The position numbers and the translations under genes are program-made. From contig NC_079883.1 of the NCBI RefSeq assembly GCF_029227915.1, positions 19,404,001-19,468,000 of the forward strand: a stretch of DNA of 64,000 bases. Direction: 5' to 3'. Below the pieces are notes generated by a model, which worked only from the letters and a program-made list of their open reading frames with translations, had not been told where the DNA came from and ran no database searches. Of the stretch, positions 54,388 through 64,000 are shown one piece after another (position 1 is the first letter of the stretch; each line of letters begins with the position of its first letter). This DNA comes from Hydractinia symbiolongicarpus (taxonomy: Eukaryota; Cnidaria; Hydrozoa; Anthoathecata; Hydractiniidae).

Positions 54388-54840
54388 TCACTGCAACGAC
54401 TTCCGTTTAAGGTACGCGAACATTGGCTTCCAGAATTTCGTCGTCACATACTGACCATCGTCTAGATTAAGGCCATGTTCACTACGCGGTGACGTGTCCT
54501 GGAACTGTATTTCCAATGCTTCGCGTACCTTACGATCAAATTTATTAAATTCTTGTTTTAGCATTTTCGCAGTGTCCCAATCATAACCAACATTACAAGA
54601 ACTAGAGTGAAATGAAACTTCTGACGCGCTCCACTTTTCTTTAATAATGGTGTCTTTGTGTTGTTCGAAGCGGGTACCAATTCTCAACTTCGTCTCCCTG
54701 ACATATTTTTTGCCGCATTTGCGATGTCAATATTGTCTGAAGATAAGCAGAGCTTTTAATGACAGTTTTATAGCCGGCTTTGCGAAATGACTTACGTAAT
54801 TTTGGACTTAATCCTGGTACCCAGGGCAATGATACTACCC
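54388..54840 (-). pseudogene. GIY-YIG endonuclease end of Penelope-like element
   Basis: LPWVPGLSPKLRKSFRKAGY, then after a frameshift near 54690 KKYVRETKLRIGTRFEQHK, the GIY-YIG core with Arg in place of the usual Gly. Helical end SEVSFHSSSCNVGYDWD. Confidence 0.7.
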
Positions 54841-54967
54841 TTAAACCTTGTTGCTGCTGTCCGTATGTGCTGTCTTGCTTTTCGTTTCGTTTTTGTCGAT
54901 AACAACTTTCGATTTTTGTTAGTTCTACTTTATTATACCCATTTTCCGTAAAACACTTAATTAGAAA

Positions 54968-55705
54968 TTAAATTTCCTCTTCCAGATGTTGTCCTTTGCA
55001 GATGGTATAGGCTCTGTTAAGAAAACCTATAAAGATACCCTTCAAGATTTTAGGGTCGTGCCCAGAGTGCGGTTTCACATGTACATTGGTAATAGCGTTT
55101 TTTCTGTGGATCTTGAATTTGTAGCATCTATCACAATTTTGAATGTTTAGGTCTAAGAACTGGAGTGATTTTGTCATGTCTTGAATTTCCATCGTGTATT
55201 TTATGTTGTCATTTTGTTCGTTCAAAATGTTTTGAAACGATTTGGCTTCTTTAAGATTTATAAACCTGGCATGGCTGTCGTCAACATATCTTTTAAACGA
55301 TTTCAGTGCAACAGGTGGATTACGTTGGAGGGCAACACTAATTGCATTTCTTTCGTGATATTGAAGAAATGCCTCTGCAACAACAACCATAAGAGCTAGG
55401 CCAATTGGACCCGAGTTTTGAAGAAGGTAGATTTTATCTTCCCATATAAAGTAACACTTAGACAGGCATAATTCAATTAGTAAACGTATATCCTCCAGAG
55501 TCAATTTCGTTCTCATACGTTTTTCATCATCAGCAGCTAGAATTTCTATAATTACATATATTGCTTCTTTCACCGGTACTGATGGATAAAGATTTACAAC
55601 GTCATACGAAACTTGTACTTCGTCTGGCGTGATCGTCCAACCTTTTGAAGTTTCGACAACGGAGGTCGAAATATTACCATAAAAATATATATGCTGAACG
55701 ACCAT
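54968..55705 (-). pseudogene. Penelope-like reverse transcriptase core
   Basis: A 245-codon open frame; the first ~15 codons are inverted-repeat sequence. RT motifs: VSYDVVNLYPSVP (A), GPIGLALMVVVAEAFLQY (B), FKRYVDDSHARF (C, YVDD catalytic), and QFLDLNIQ. N-terminal RT parts are missing, so it is a truncated copy. Confidence 0.85.
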
Positions 55706-55784
55706 GTATATGTTTCTTTAAAGCACTAAAATACATCTCAACATGACTATCTTCAGTGTAGTGAGCCAGGCCATCTGCTAACTA

Positions 55785-55960
55785 ATCTTTATTGTTTGTG
55801 CTCGCTTCACCAATATCATATTCTTCTTCATTACGAACCAATGGGTAAAGCTCATGACAAGGATCAAGGATCAAGAGCTTCGAGCTACCCATTTTAATTC
55901 CATCAGTGATACCAGCCCTTTCCCAGCTTTTCAAAATAACTTCTTTTCATACTAACATCA
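55785..55960 (-). pseudogene. pogo/DDE-1-type transposase C-terminal fragment
   Basis: Minus strand reads WERAGITDGIKMGSSKLLIL, then HELYPLVRNEEEYDIGEAS before a TAG. SWExAGITDGI-type sequence is typical of the C-terminal part of pogo-like transposases. Short, with no other domains. Confidence 0.35.
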
Positions 55961-57655
55961 TTTTTAAACTAACAGGTGAGCAAAAAGTACGAAATATGTG
56001 CATACAGGCGAAAATCTGAGGACCGACGAACTCGTGGATTTTCCGGCTTAACGGCTAGCAATAATGAAGAAACGAAACGTGTTACTGTCCTGGACAACTA
56101 TCATTAAGCACTCATCTTGTGTTAGTACACATTGGATACAACACAATATTCCATTCACAGAAGTGAAACATAATTCTTTCGTTGCAATATAAAGTTGAAT
56201 TGGAAGCAAAGTGAATGTGGAATTGCTTTCAAGATTCTTGTATTAAAAAAATAAGAATTCTTATCGAAATAAATAATTCAGCTTTTCGTTTTTTGTCGCA
56301 TTACTTTAAGAGTTAACTATTTGCACGGTAGGTTTTGTTTTGATAATTTGAATATGATCTTTTCCTTCTAAACTGCTAAAAAATTATGTTTTTCGTAAAT
56401 TTTAGGCCTCCTCAAAACTGTTTTGGGCTGGATATTTGGCAATTTTAATTTGCAAAAGGTTGCCTTGAAACTTCAAGTTTATTCTTTTAACTCTTTCTAC
56501 CTTAGGAAAGAAAATTTTACGAGTCATTTTTGAATATTTTGCGTGGATTTAATTTCGCGAATTGGCTACCTGTCGATTTTTTGCGAGGATTTATTTTCTT
56601 AATCTTTTTATGTTAGGATTTATCTTGATTTTTTCGTGCTTTGTTCTTCAGTAGTAAGTGAGTCACGGAACTCTTATCCAAAATTTCCTATGTTCCAAAT
56701 ATTAAACGTAAAACTCTACAAGGAGGCGAAAGAGGAGACTATCATGGGTTCTTTTCTCTCACGAACTGAAACAATCAAATAAGAACTATATAAGAGGTAT
56801 GCTGAAGAAATTGCTTTTATGTGTTCGTGACAATCGTTTATATTTTTTTTTTGTCTTCATTTATGTTTTTTGCTGAATTCTTAGGATAAATTTTCGCGGT
56901 GATTAAATTTCGCGGTTTAGCTCATCCGCGAAATATTAGCATTTCGCAGGAACTTATTTTTGCGGATGAGAGATGATCTAATTTTTTGCGGGGTCATAAA
57001 AGCAATTTTTGAAGAAAGTAAAATAAGTTGTCTTAAGGGTTTGGGCCAAATGGCACTATCTCATCAACCCTCGTTACACCGGTCAATTCTACACCGACCG
57101 AGACAAAATGTAGTTTTGCATTTTAGTTCAAAGCTCTTTCGACACAACTGTAACGTCAGGTAGAATAAGCACAACTAGATAAAAAACGAAAACGAATGAA
57201 ATTTAAATTGAATTCAAAAAAAGTTGATTCTTCATCCGTTACATCTACTACTACTAATTCACTTCGTGGGGTGTGAGGAACTTTCAATTGTTCAACCGTA
57301 AGGCTGGAAAGAGAACTCAAATTCGGTTGATCATCTGCAATAGAAGCTGGGAGCAAAGGATTGATATCCCTGAAAGGGTCAACTTTTCAAAGGGACATAT
57401 TTTCGCGGATCCGCGAAATGTGCGAAATTTCATCCCCGCGAAAATTTATCCCATTAAAGTATATTGTTCGAGCCATGATATTTAGTTTATGCATTTATAT
57501 ATGTTGTTTTAAAATACAATATTTAGTTTTGCTTACGTTCAACCAAAAATAAATTTTAATAAACTCACATGGCCTTTTTTATGTATCGCGAAGACCCGTT
57601 TTCCGACATCAGAAACGTGTTAATTTGTTATTTTAGGCTTTTTCCAATCGTCAAA
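55961..57655. other. Upstream region of Kv-like gene with TTTCGCGG repeats
   Basis: Imperfect repeats of AAATTTCGCGG and GCGAAATTT near 56545, 56895-56965 and 57405-57440. A possible splice acceptor TTATTTTAG lies 20 bp before the chosen Kv start. No other gene recognised. Confidence 0.4.
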
Positions 57656-58951
57656 ATGCATCATTTAACTGGAGGCAGACTTCAGGTTACTCAGCTTCCA
57701 AAACATCTTCGAAAAACTAAAAGTTTGGTCAGCATCCGGACAACACGAAGCGCTGATAGCTATGTGGTACATGATGACAAATTTCAGAAAGATAAAATCG
57801 TTATTAATGTTGGTGGGGCCTTATACGAAACTTTGGAGTCTACGTTGAATAAGTATCCAGAAACACTGTTGGGATCAAATGAGAAACGTTCTCTTTTAAT
57901 AGATAAACACAAAAATGAAATATTCTTAAACAGAAATCGGTCTGCATTTGAAGCCATATTGTTCTATTACCAATCAAGTGGGAATCTTGTGCGACCGGCT
58001 TTTCTACCAATGATCGATTTTGTTAATGAATGCGCGTTTTATGATATTTCTGAAGACGCGATTAAAAAGATGAAGACAAGGGAATGTTATCTTCATAAAA
58101 GACGAAAAATTCTTCCGCCTAGAGAAAAATACAACAGGATGAAGGAGTCCTGCTGGACTTTCTTTGATCATCCCTTATTGTTCAAAAACATTTCAGCGAT
58201 ATGCTACTTTGTGTTTTCGTTCATGTTAATATTAGTCTCGATTGCCCTGTTTTGTACCGAGACTGAATTCATCCTGGCCTACGAAGGAAAAGATTTGGAA
58301 AAAATCTTAAATATCGGATACATCTTGGAATTGTCTCTAAATATATTTTTTACAGTAGAACTTTTAGTGCGCTGGTATGTCTATCCACTGCCTCGTGCAT
58401 TTCTTTCAAAAGCTTTAAATTTTGTCGAGTTTTTATCCGTCTTTACGTATCTGATTTTGTACGGCTGTCCAACACATTTCGTTAGAACATTGCTTTTACA
58501 GATCACAAGAATGTTGCGTGTGTTGAGACTGGCCAGAGCAGCCCGTGTATCGCGACCGATAAAGGTCGCCACGTCGGTATTTCACACGTCGATTAACGAC
58601 GTCAGTGCCGTATGTTTTGTCAGTCTTATTTTGTGTATATTGTCAGGCAGTGTCATGTATTATATTGAGATGACAGTACCGAACACAAAATTTACAAGCA
58701 TACCAGAGTCGATGTGGTGGGCTATGCAAAGCTTATTGTGCCTTGGTTATGGAGATATTGTTCCCGAAACCATGTTTGGAAAAGCTGTTGGTTCAATGGT
58801 CGTGTTTTTAGGCGTCGTAACAGTTACTGTTTTGTTATTATCACTCGGCGGCCGGTTGTTTGACATGTATTCTAAAGAGGTGCACGAAAGAGGATTTTTG
58901 CCAGAAGAAGAAAAAGTTGATTACGAAATACATTACAAGGATATTGATTAG
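57656..58951 (+). CDS. Divergent Shaker-type voltage-gated potassium channel subunit
   Basis: 431 residues, no introns within the frame. ATG 57656 is preferred over 57569 because TTATTTTAG just upstream looks like a splice acceptor. T1 tetramerisation domain about residues 47-135 (INVGGALYETLESTL, FLNRNRSAFEAILFYYQSSG). Six transmembrane segments follow. S4 is RMLRVLRLARAARVSRPIK, with six regularly spaced Arg. The pore is MWWAMQSLLCLGYGDIVP (near residue 355), where Kv channels have TVGYGD. S6 is VTVTVLLLSLGGRLFDMY and lacks the PVP hinge. The folded core should be a membrane channel, but the altered filter and S6 suggest a regulatory or silent subunit, as known for many cnidarian Shaker genes. 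Confidence 0.85.
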   Translation: MHHLTGGRLQVTQLPKHLRKTKSLVSIRTTRSADSYVVHDDKFQKDKIVINVGGALYETLESTLNKYPETLLGSNEKRSLLIDKHKNEIFLNRNRSAFEAILFYYQSSGNLVRPAFLPMIDFVNECAFYDISEDAIKKMKTRECYLHKRRKILPPREKYNRMKESCWTFFDHPLLFKNISAICYFVFSFMLILVSIALFCTETEFILAYEGKDLEKILNIGYILELSLNIFFTVELLVRWYVYPLPRAFLSKALNFVEFLSVFTYLILYGCPTHFVRTLLLQITRMLRVLRLARAARVSRPIKVATSVFHTSINDVSAVCFVSLILCILSGSVMYYIEMTVPNTKFTSIPESMWWAMQSLLCLGYGDIVPETMFGKAVGSMVVFLGVVTVTVLLLSLGGRLFDMYSKEVHERGFLPEEEKVDYEIHYKDID

Positions 58952-59970
58952 ATTTTTTTTGTTGTAAAATATATAATTTCATATATTTCAAAATATATGA
59001 AATTAAGATCTAAAAACCTGTTCCCTTGATAAAACTTTGTATTTCATGATCATTGCAATGAATGTGTCAAAACTAACGTGCACTTATAACACCCTCATTT
59101 TCCTAGCACAACTCTATTAACCAACTTGTTCACGATACTTACTTAACAAGTTGAAATTAACAAGACAAGAAGGACCGTTTGCCTATTTATCCCCAGCAGT
59201 GAAATGTTTCGGGGTGAAAAAGAAGCAATGAACAGGATAGTTATTTCTGAAAACATATACCCCCCCCCCCTTAATCTTTGTGCATGGAAAAGCAGTTTAT
59301 TTTTTATCTAATTTTTTCACGACACCAGAGGTGAACCTAGAGGCAAAAATAAACATTCTTGAATAGTCAAAACTATTAAAAAATCAATCCTAGACAATTA
59401 TATTCGATGTATCTATTTTGTCAAACACATTTTAATAACAAGAAAACCAGTTGGTTTGAGCACACAATCCAATCTCATAGATCAACCAAAATATGGTCAT
59501 GATAATCTGTCGATGCAAGAAAAAGAACATGTACAGCAATATGAAATAAACTTCATAAGATAAACAATTATTAATACACTATAATAAATATATACAACAT
59601 TTTTTCTCATTATAACTCTGTTATAATGAGAAATAAATGAGCAGCAAAAACTTCTGTTCCTCCCATGCATTCTTGCATTGGGCATTATGGCATAAATTTT
59701 CAAAATTTGTGCGGTGAAAGGTACATATTATAAAATATCAAATACCTTATAAAAAAACAGAAGTTATTTTTCTAAATTTATAATTGTAAAGGTCACACCA
59801 TTTCAACATCACTGTATAAGAACTACTCAAACATTATTTTAATGGATCTATAGGTATATACCATTCGCGTATGTTAGCACAAGAAGAAAATATAAACAAC
59901 AGATCACTAGATTAAAGAAATCCAGTTAAAAGTTAAAAAGTCGATTTTATTACTATGATAAAAAAAATGT
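58952..59970. other. Intergenic DNA
   Basis: 3' region of the Kv gene; no gene recognised. Confidence 0.4.
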
Positions 59971-59977
59971 ATAAATA

Positions 59978-60062
59978 AGGATTTTACACTACATGGTCCT
60001 GCTTAAGGATTTTACACTACATGGTCCTGCTTAAGGATTTTACACTACATGGTCCTGCTTTT
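59978..60062. repeat. Three tandem 28-bp repeats
   Basis: AAGGATTTTACACTACATGG followed by TCCTGCTT, three times. Confidence 0.9.
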
Positions 60063-62324
60063 ACAAAATTTTTACCGGTCAGATTGTCACGTGGTATTAT
60101 TTTTTAGTTGAGAGAAAACACACACGTTTCACGGACAAACTCTCACAAAACAAACTTTGATTAAACAAGTATCTGAATTAAAGTAAAGCTAAACTAGCAA
60201 CAACTCACCTAAAACTACACAATATGACAGGTTTGAAGTTAGAAAACAAAGAATCTGTAAAAAATTAAGCCCCTATTTATGAAAAGGTGACTGGGTGAAC
60301 GGTGTGTTTTCCCTCAAATCATATTGACTACCCTGAAAAATACGGACCTGTAAATGGATTAAAAGTATCACGTGACATTTTCCGCCCAGGAAAAAAAAAG
60401 AAGATGTAAACCAAAACTTGTTTATAGCTATATACAATTTACAAATATAGCTATATATACACATGTATGGTTCCATTACTTCATAATTTAGCTAAATAAA
60501 TCAGCAGGATTCTCTGGTGTCATTTCAACTTCACATTATATTTCCAAATGCATCAAGAGACAATCAATATCATCGCAACATTTTTCTTCGCGTATATATA
60601 TAAACAAACGGTCTGCTGAAGGATTACCCAATGTTTTTTTGTAAAAATCCAGTGAAATGCACATCACGCACGGAAATCAAAGGGATGCCAAAACAATAGC
60701 AATTTGAATAGAATTTTATTGCGCACTAAGATGAGTTCTATCTCTGTCTCTATTTCTACCTCTATGAAAAACAAGGTTTTGTAAACATTTTTGGTACGGG
60801 GGAATGTAATACGCTTCATGCAACATAGCAGATTGTGGCAACTAAAAAAACACAAACTTCACTATAAGCTATAAAGCAGCTAGCTAGCTAAATAAACTCT
60901 TAGGAAAAAATATTGCAGTCTGCAAAAATAATTTTAAAATGTTTGCCATGCAACGACACCAACCAAGAATGTCAATGGAGGATCTGGGACTTTAATGTTG
61001 CCCACACACACCTTTTTGATTGCAGTACGGAAACTGCTAACTAAGCAGATTATGCTAATTAGGCGATTCTCTAATTTAAGTGTAAGACGAAGCAACATTT
61101 AGGCTATATAAAACATTTTTTAAATTTCAGTTCACGCTCTTTTGATACACAAGCACAAAATCTATCATTTTACCTTCCTAAATATAAGGTTAGCTCTGTG
61201 TAGTAGCTACGTACATAATTTAGAAAAGGCATGGGAAAAATTAGTTCTTTTTCACTTATTTAAGCAATTTTCTGTAGGTGATTCAAGCCACGCACGCTTT
61301 AAATATGGTGGAAAACAAATGATATAATTTGTCAAATTAGGATTCCATGATTTTGAATTTGTTAGCTTAATTAGGCATACGTCATCCAAATTAGGCTAGA
61401 TTATTTTGCTAATTAGCCTATAGCTAGCTAGCTATGCTAATAGGAGCAGTATGTTGCTACCTAACTATAGGCTTATAACTAGCTATCTCCTGCTGTAGCT
61501 AGCTACGGCTAGCTAGCCCATTATAGCTAATTAGCTAGCTACAGCAGAGCAAGTAGGCTAGCGGTATAGTTCACAAACACTAATTAGGCTAGTTAACTAC
61601 TAATCAAAAAATACAAAAACATTTTACTCTTTTCGCTAACAAAATATATGTCAACAATATTTATTTGGTAACTAGAGCTCTACCAAAAACTTTCTTCAAG
61701 TTTTTTGTCGATATTCGAACAAAATCTGGCCTCACAGTAAACGAAGTCAATGCACATAAAAAAGTTTTGGACAGTTAGTTCAGGGGGAAAAATATGCTAA
61801 GAACTTCACATATGAATGCATAAGAGCTGGCTCCGCGTAGAGAATTCACTAATGTGTTCCTTTTTTACCCGGAGACGAAGAAAGGCTAAACCAATTGTGT
61901 GAATTATGTTTTTAATCTGAAGTTACTTACGTCTACTTTAATCTGTAGAAGACGCTTAAGTAATTTATGTTTTTCAGAATAGGAGATATGTTAAATTGAA
62001 TTGTATATGCACGCCTGACAAGACCCTATATCCAAACAAACCTCTTGAGCTAAATGTATGTTATTTATTAGATTGTATGTTTTAATTTGCAAGTCATTGC
62101 TTCGTAGAAGGAGCGATTTTAAGAACGGTAGAAAACAACCTGCAATTCAGTGTACGTAATATTTAATCAAATAAAAGTGACAAGTTCATTCTTGAGATGA
62201 AAAAATTGAACCTGACCTTTTTTTTCGTGTTAGCAATGGTTTATACTTATTTATGGAACATTTTTGGAAGTATTTGACAGTAAATAATTTAAGCGAAGTG
62301 GATATTTGTCCGGAAATATACGGA
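60063..62324. other. Intergenic DNA with TAGC-rich stretch
   Basis: No gene recognised. 61390-61560 is rich in TAGCTAGC and GCTAATTAGC palindromes, an imperfect simple repeat. Confidence 0.4.
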
Positions 62325-62915
62325 CGGGTACTTTTTTAGTTATTCGTCCGCACTTTTTTAAATCTACAGACGAATACTTTTTAGTTATTCGTCCGCACTT
62401 TTTTAAACCTACGGACGAATACTTTTTTAGTTATTCGTCCACACTTTTTTAAATCTACGAATGAATACTTTTTTAGTTATTCGTCCGCACTTTTTTAAAT
62501 CTATTGACGAATACTTTTTTAGTTATTCGTCCGCACTTTTTTAAATCTATTGATGAATACTTTTTTAGTTATTCGTCCGCACTTTTTTAAATCTATTGAG
62601 GAATACTTTTTTAGTTATTCGTCCGCACTTTTTTAAATCTACGGACGAATACTTTTTTAGTTATTCGTCCGCACTTTTTTAAATCTACGGAGGAATACTT
62701 TTTTAGTTATACGTTCGCACTTTTTTAAACCTACGGACGAATACTTTTTTAGTTATTCGTCCGCACTTTTTTAAATCTATTGACGAATACTTTTTTAGTT
62801 ATTCGTCCGCACTTTTTTAAATCTACGGACGAATACTTTTTTAGTTATTCGTCCGCACTTTTTTAAATCTATTGACGAATACTTTTTTAGTTATTCGTTC
62901 GCACTTTTTCAACTT
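62325..62915. repeat. 46-bp satellite array, about 12-13 copies
   Basis: Unit: GGACGAATACTTTTTTAGTT followed by ATTCGTCCGCACTTTTTTAAATCTAC. Each unit contains the inverted pair GACGAATA/TATTCGTC, so units can form hairpins. Copies differ mainly at the ACGG/ATTG junction. Confidence 0.9.
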
Positions 62916-63963
62916 TTAACTCTGCGCGTCAGAAAAAAACAACAGTTTTAATTTGTCCGCACTGTTTGGAGTAAATCTAAAAGATGACAAGATATTTGCA
63001 TTTTTTTTATTTCCTGAAGTATTTTACAATAGCTGCAAAACCAATGCTTCGTTTTAGGAGGCTTCTTAACCAAGACACACGACTAATGATACCACTTTAA
63101 ACATTTGTCACAATGAATAGAGTTTTCTTCATTCGTAGAAAAAACATTTGAAGCACCCATTACAAGAATAGTTCACCGATTTTCAAAACGTCCGAATAAT
63201 GTTTTCCACTGATCTCCAGGTTAGCGCAGTAAAATACTTTTTGATAATATTGAAATTAAAATCGTCCGCTAATGCTGGATGATATTGTTTTCAGATTGGG
63301 TGTCCCTACTCTCCAGTGGATGATTCGAAGTATCGTATGTAGGCTTCATCAGACGCACAGGCCTTGTTTCTTATACCACTTTCTGCTCGGGTAGTGAGAT
63401 TGATCCATGATAGAATCAACTGGCGTCAGCAGCCGGTCAATATAAAGGGTCTGTTTATAACGAAAGGGTAACCTCTATGCAATTCTTTTTCGATTTGTTT
63501 GTTAACCATGCTTAACAGATCTGGTAAGTGATCGATAACAAACCACGTGCGATGATTAGCGAGGTGAATAAATAAAGGGAAAAAATGTGCTGTCTCGTTG
63601 CTAAAGAAGACTAAGTCGCGTGATTTTATGGGTAAATATAATTGGTAGGTGAAAGGTACCTGTAATGGTGAGATTTCAATAACGAAACGAAAGGGTTGTA
63701 AGGGTTGTAAAGGTGAGATTTTAATTGGTTAAGAGCACCACTACGCCTCGGGTAAGTGACGTAATGTACAGTTTGTGAGTAGCGAATATAAAACAGAGGC
63801 AGAGGGGCGCGATTAGGGGTAATCTGGATGAATAGAAAACTAGGCTAACGACCGAGCTAGCGTGTATGCACAGCGCAAACAGTCGTTTCCGTCTTCCACC
63901 ATAAACAAATATAACGGTTGTTTAGTCTGTGTGTTGCATCTACCATTACCAGCTCGGGATAAG
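62916..63963. other. Intergenic DNA
   Basis: No gene recognised; GC content rises toward the right edge. Confidence 0.35.
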
Positions 63964-64000
63964 ATGAAAATGCATCTAAAAGACATTTGCAAAGGTTTAA
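63964..64000 (+). other. Possible gene start cut by the window
   Basis: ATG at 63964 opens MKMHLKDICKGL and runs off the edge in a region of higher GC. Too short to judge. Confidence 0.15.

Larger units (their letters stand above)
54214..55723 (-). mobile_element. Penelope-like element, short copy with target duplication
   Basis: Flanked by the 13-bp direct repeat CACTAAAATACAT (54201-54213 and 55724-55736). Ends in an inverted repeat (54255-54319 and 55659-55723, about 65 bp). Holds the reverse transcriptase core and GIY-YIG end on the minus strand. It is 5'-truncated. Confidence 0.8.

Noticed and set aside
54388-54687. Intact GIY-YIG nuclease
   Set aside because: A frameshift separates it from upstream sequence and the core Gly is Arg.
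62325-62915. CRISPR array
   Set aside because: Units are contiguous with no unique spacers, in eukaryotic DNA; the same holds for the 72-bp repeats at 1-380.

Overview
This is eukaryotic DNA, most likely from a cnidarian (probably a medusozoan, less certain). It is AT-rich, has introns with GT..AG borders, and carries a five-exon glyoxalase I gene, a divergent Shaker-type potassium channel gene, Penelope-like retroelements, (TA)n arrays and palindromic MITEs. About half of the window is mobile DNA.

1-15070: two Polinton-like (Maverick-like) integrated virus elements. Pol-A (1-9930) enters from the left edge and ends at a conserved terminus at 9930. It carries a PDRFKT-repeat protein, a SAP-domain remnant, capsid-associated and membrane proteins, an rve integrase, a Bro-N protein, an A32/FtsK-type packaging ATPase and a zinc-finger/HNH protein. 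Pol-B (9931-15070) is an inverted partial copy and the only one that keeps the putative major capsid gene. Pol-A stops exactly inside Pol-B's integrase promoter, so Pol-A probably inserted into Pol-B. Most genes carry frameshifts or stops, but the ATPase, Bro, penton-like and coiled-coil genes of Pol-A are open.

15071-23018: host DNA with the glyoxalase I gene (16785-19360), then Penelope-like fragments. One fragment is flanked by 180-bp inverted repeats that each hold a hammerhead-like motif. A tandem repeat follows with a tRNA-like part and another hammerhead-like motif.

23019-36760: Pol-C, a third Polinton-like element. It is 5'-truncated at the tandem repeat and has the same terminus as Pol-A at 36760. 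It keeps the SAP-headed N-terminal part of a Polinton DNA polymerase gene, but its polymerase core is gone. A LINE fragment sits in its integrase and a perfect 83-bp palindrome in another gene. It abuts a Ulp1/PHD gene fragment.

37722-49548: element D, an 11.8-kb transposon with 257-277-bp terminal inverted repeats full of GCGGCCGC octamers and a perfect 6-bp target duplication (TTCAAT). It encodes an open rve-type integrase/transposase, an open HECT-domain ubiquitin ligase and a SAM-domain protein exon. This is the most complete mobile element here.

49555-64000: mostly non-coding, with nested palindromic MITEs, a 1.4-kb repeat shared with element D, a (TA)n array, a Penelope-like copy with a 13-bp target duplication, the intronless Kv-like gene (57656-58951) and a 46-bp satellite (62325-62915).

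Within the Polinton-like elements the gene starts share a signature: AATAAA lies within a few bases of most start codons, and both integrase start codons sit in one arm of an inverted repeat. The element ends carry NF-kB-like and CRE palindromes. These shared signals suggest a common, compact transcription programme, now decayed.
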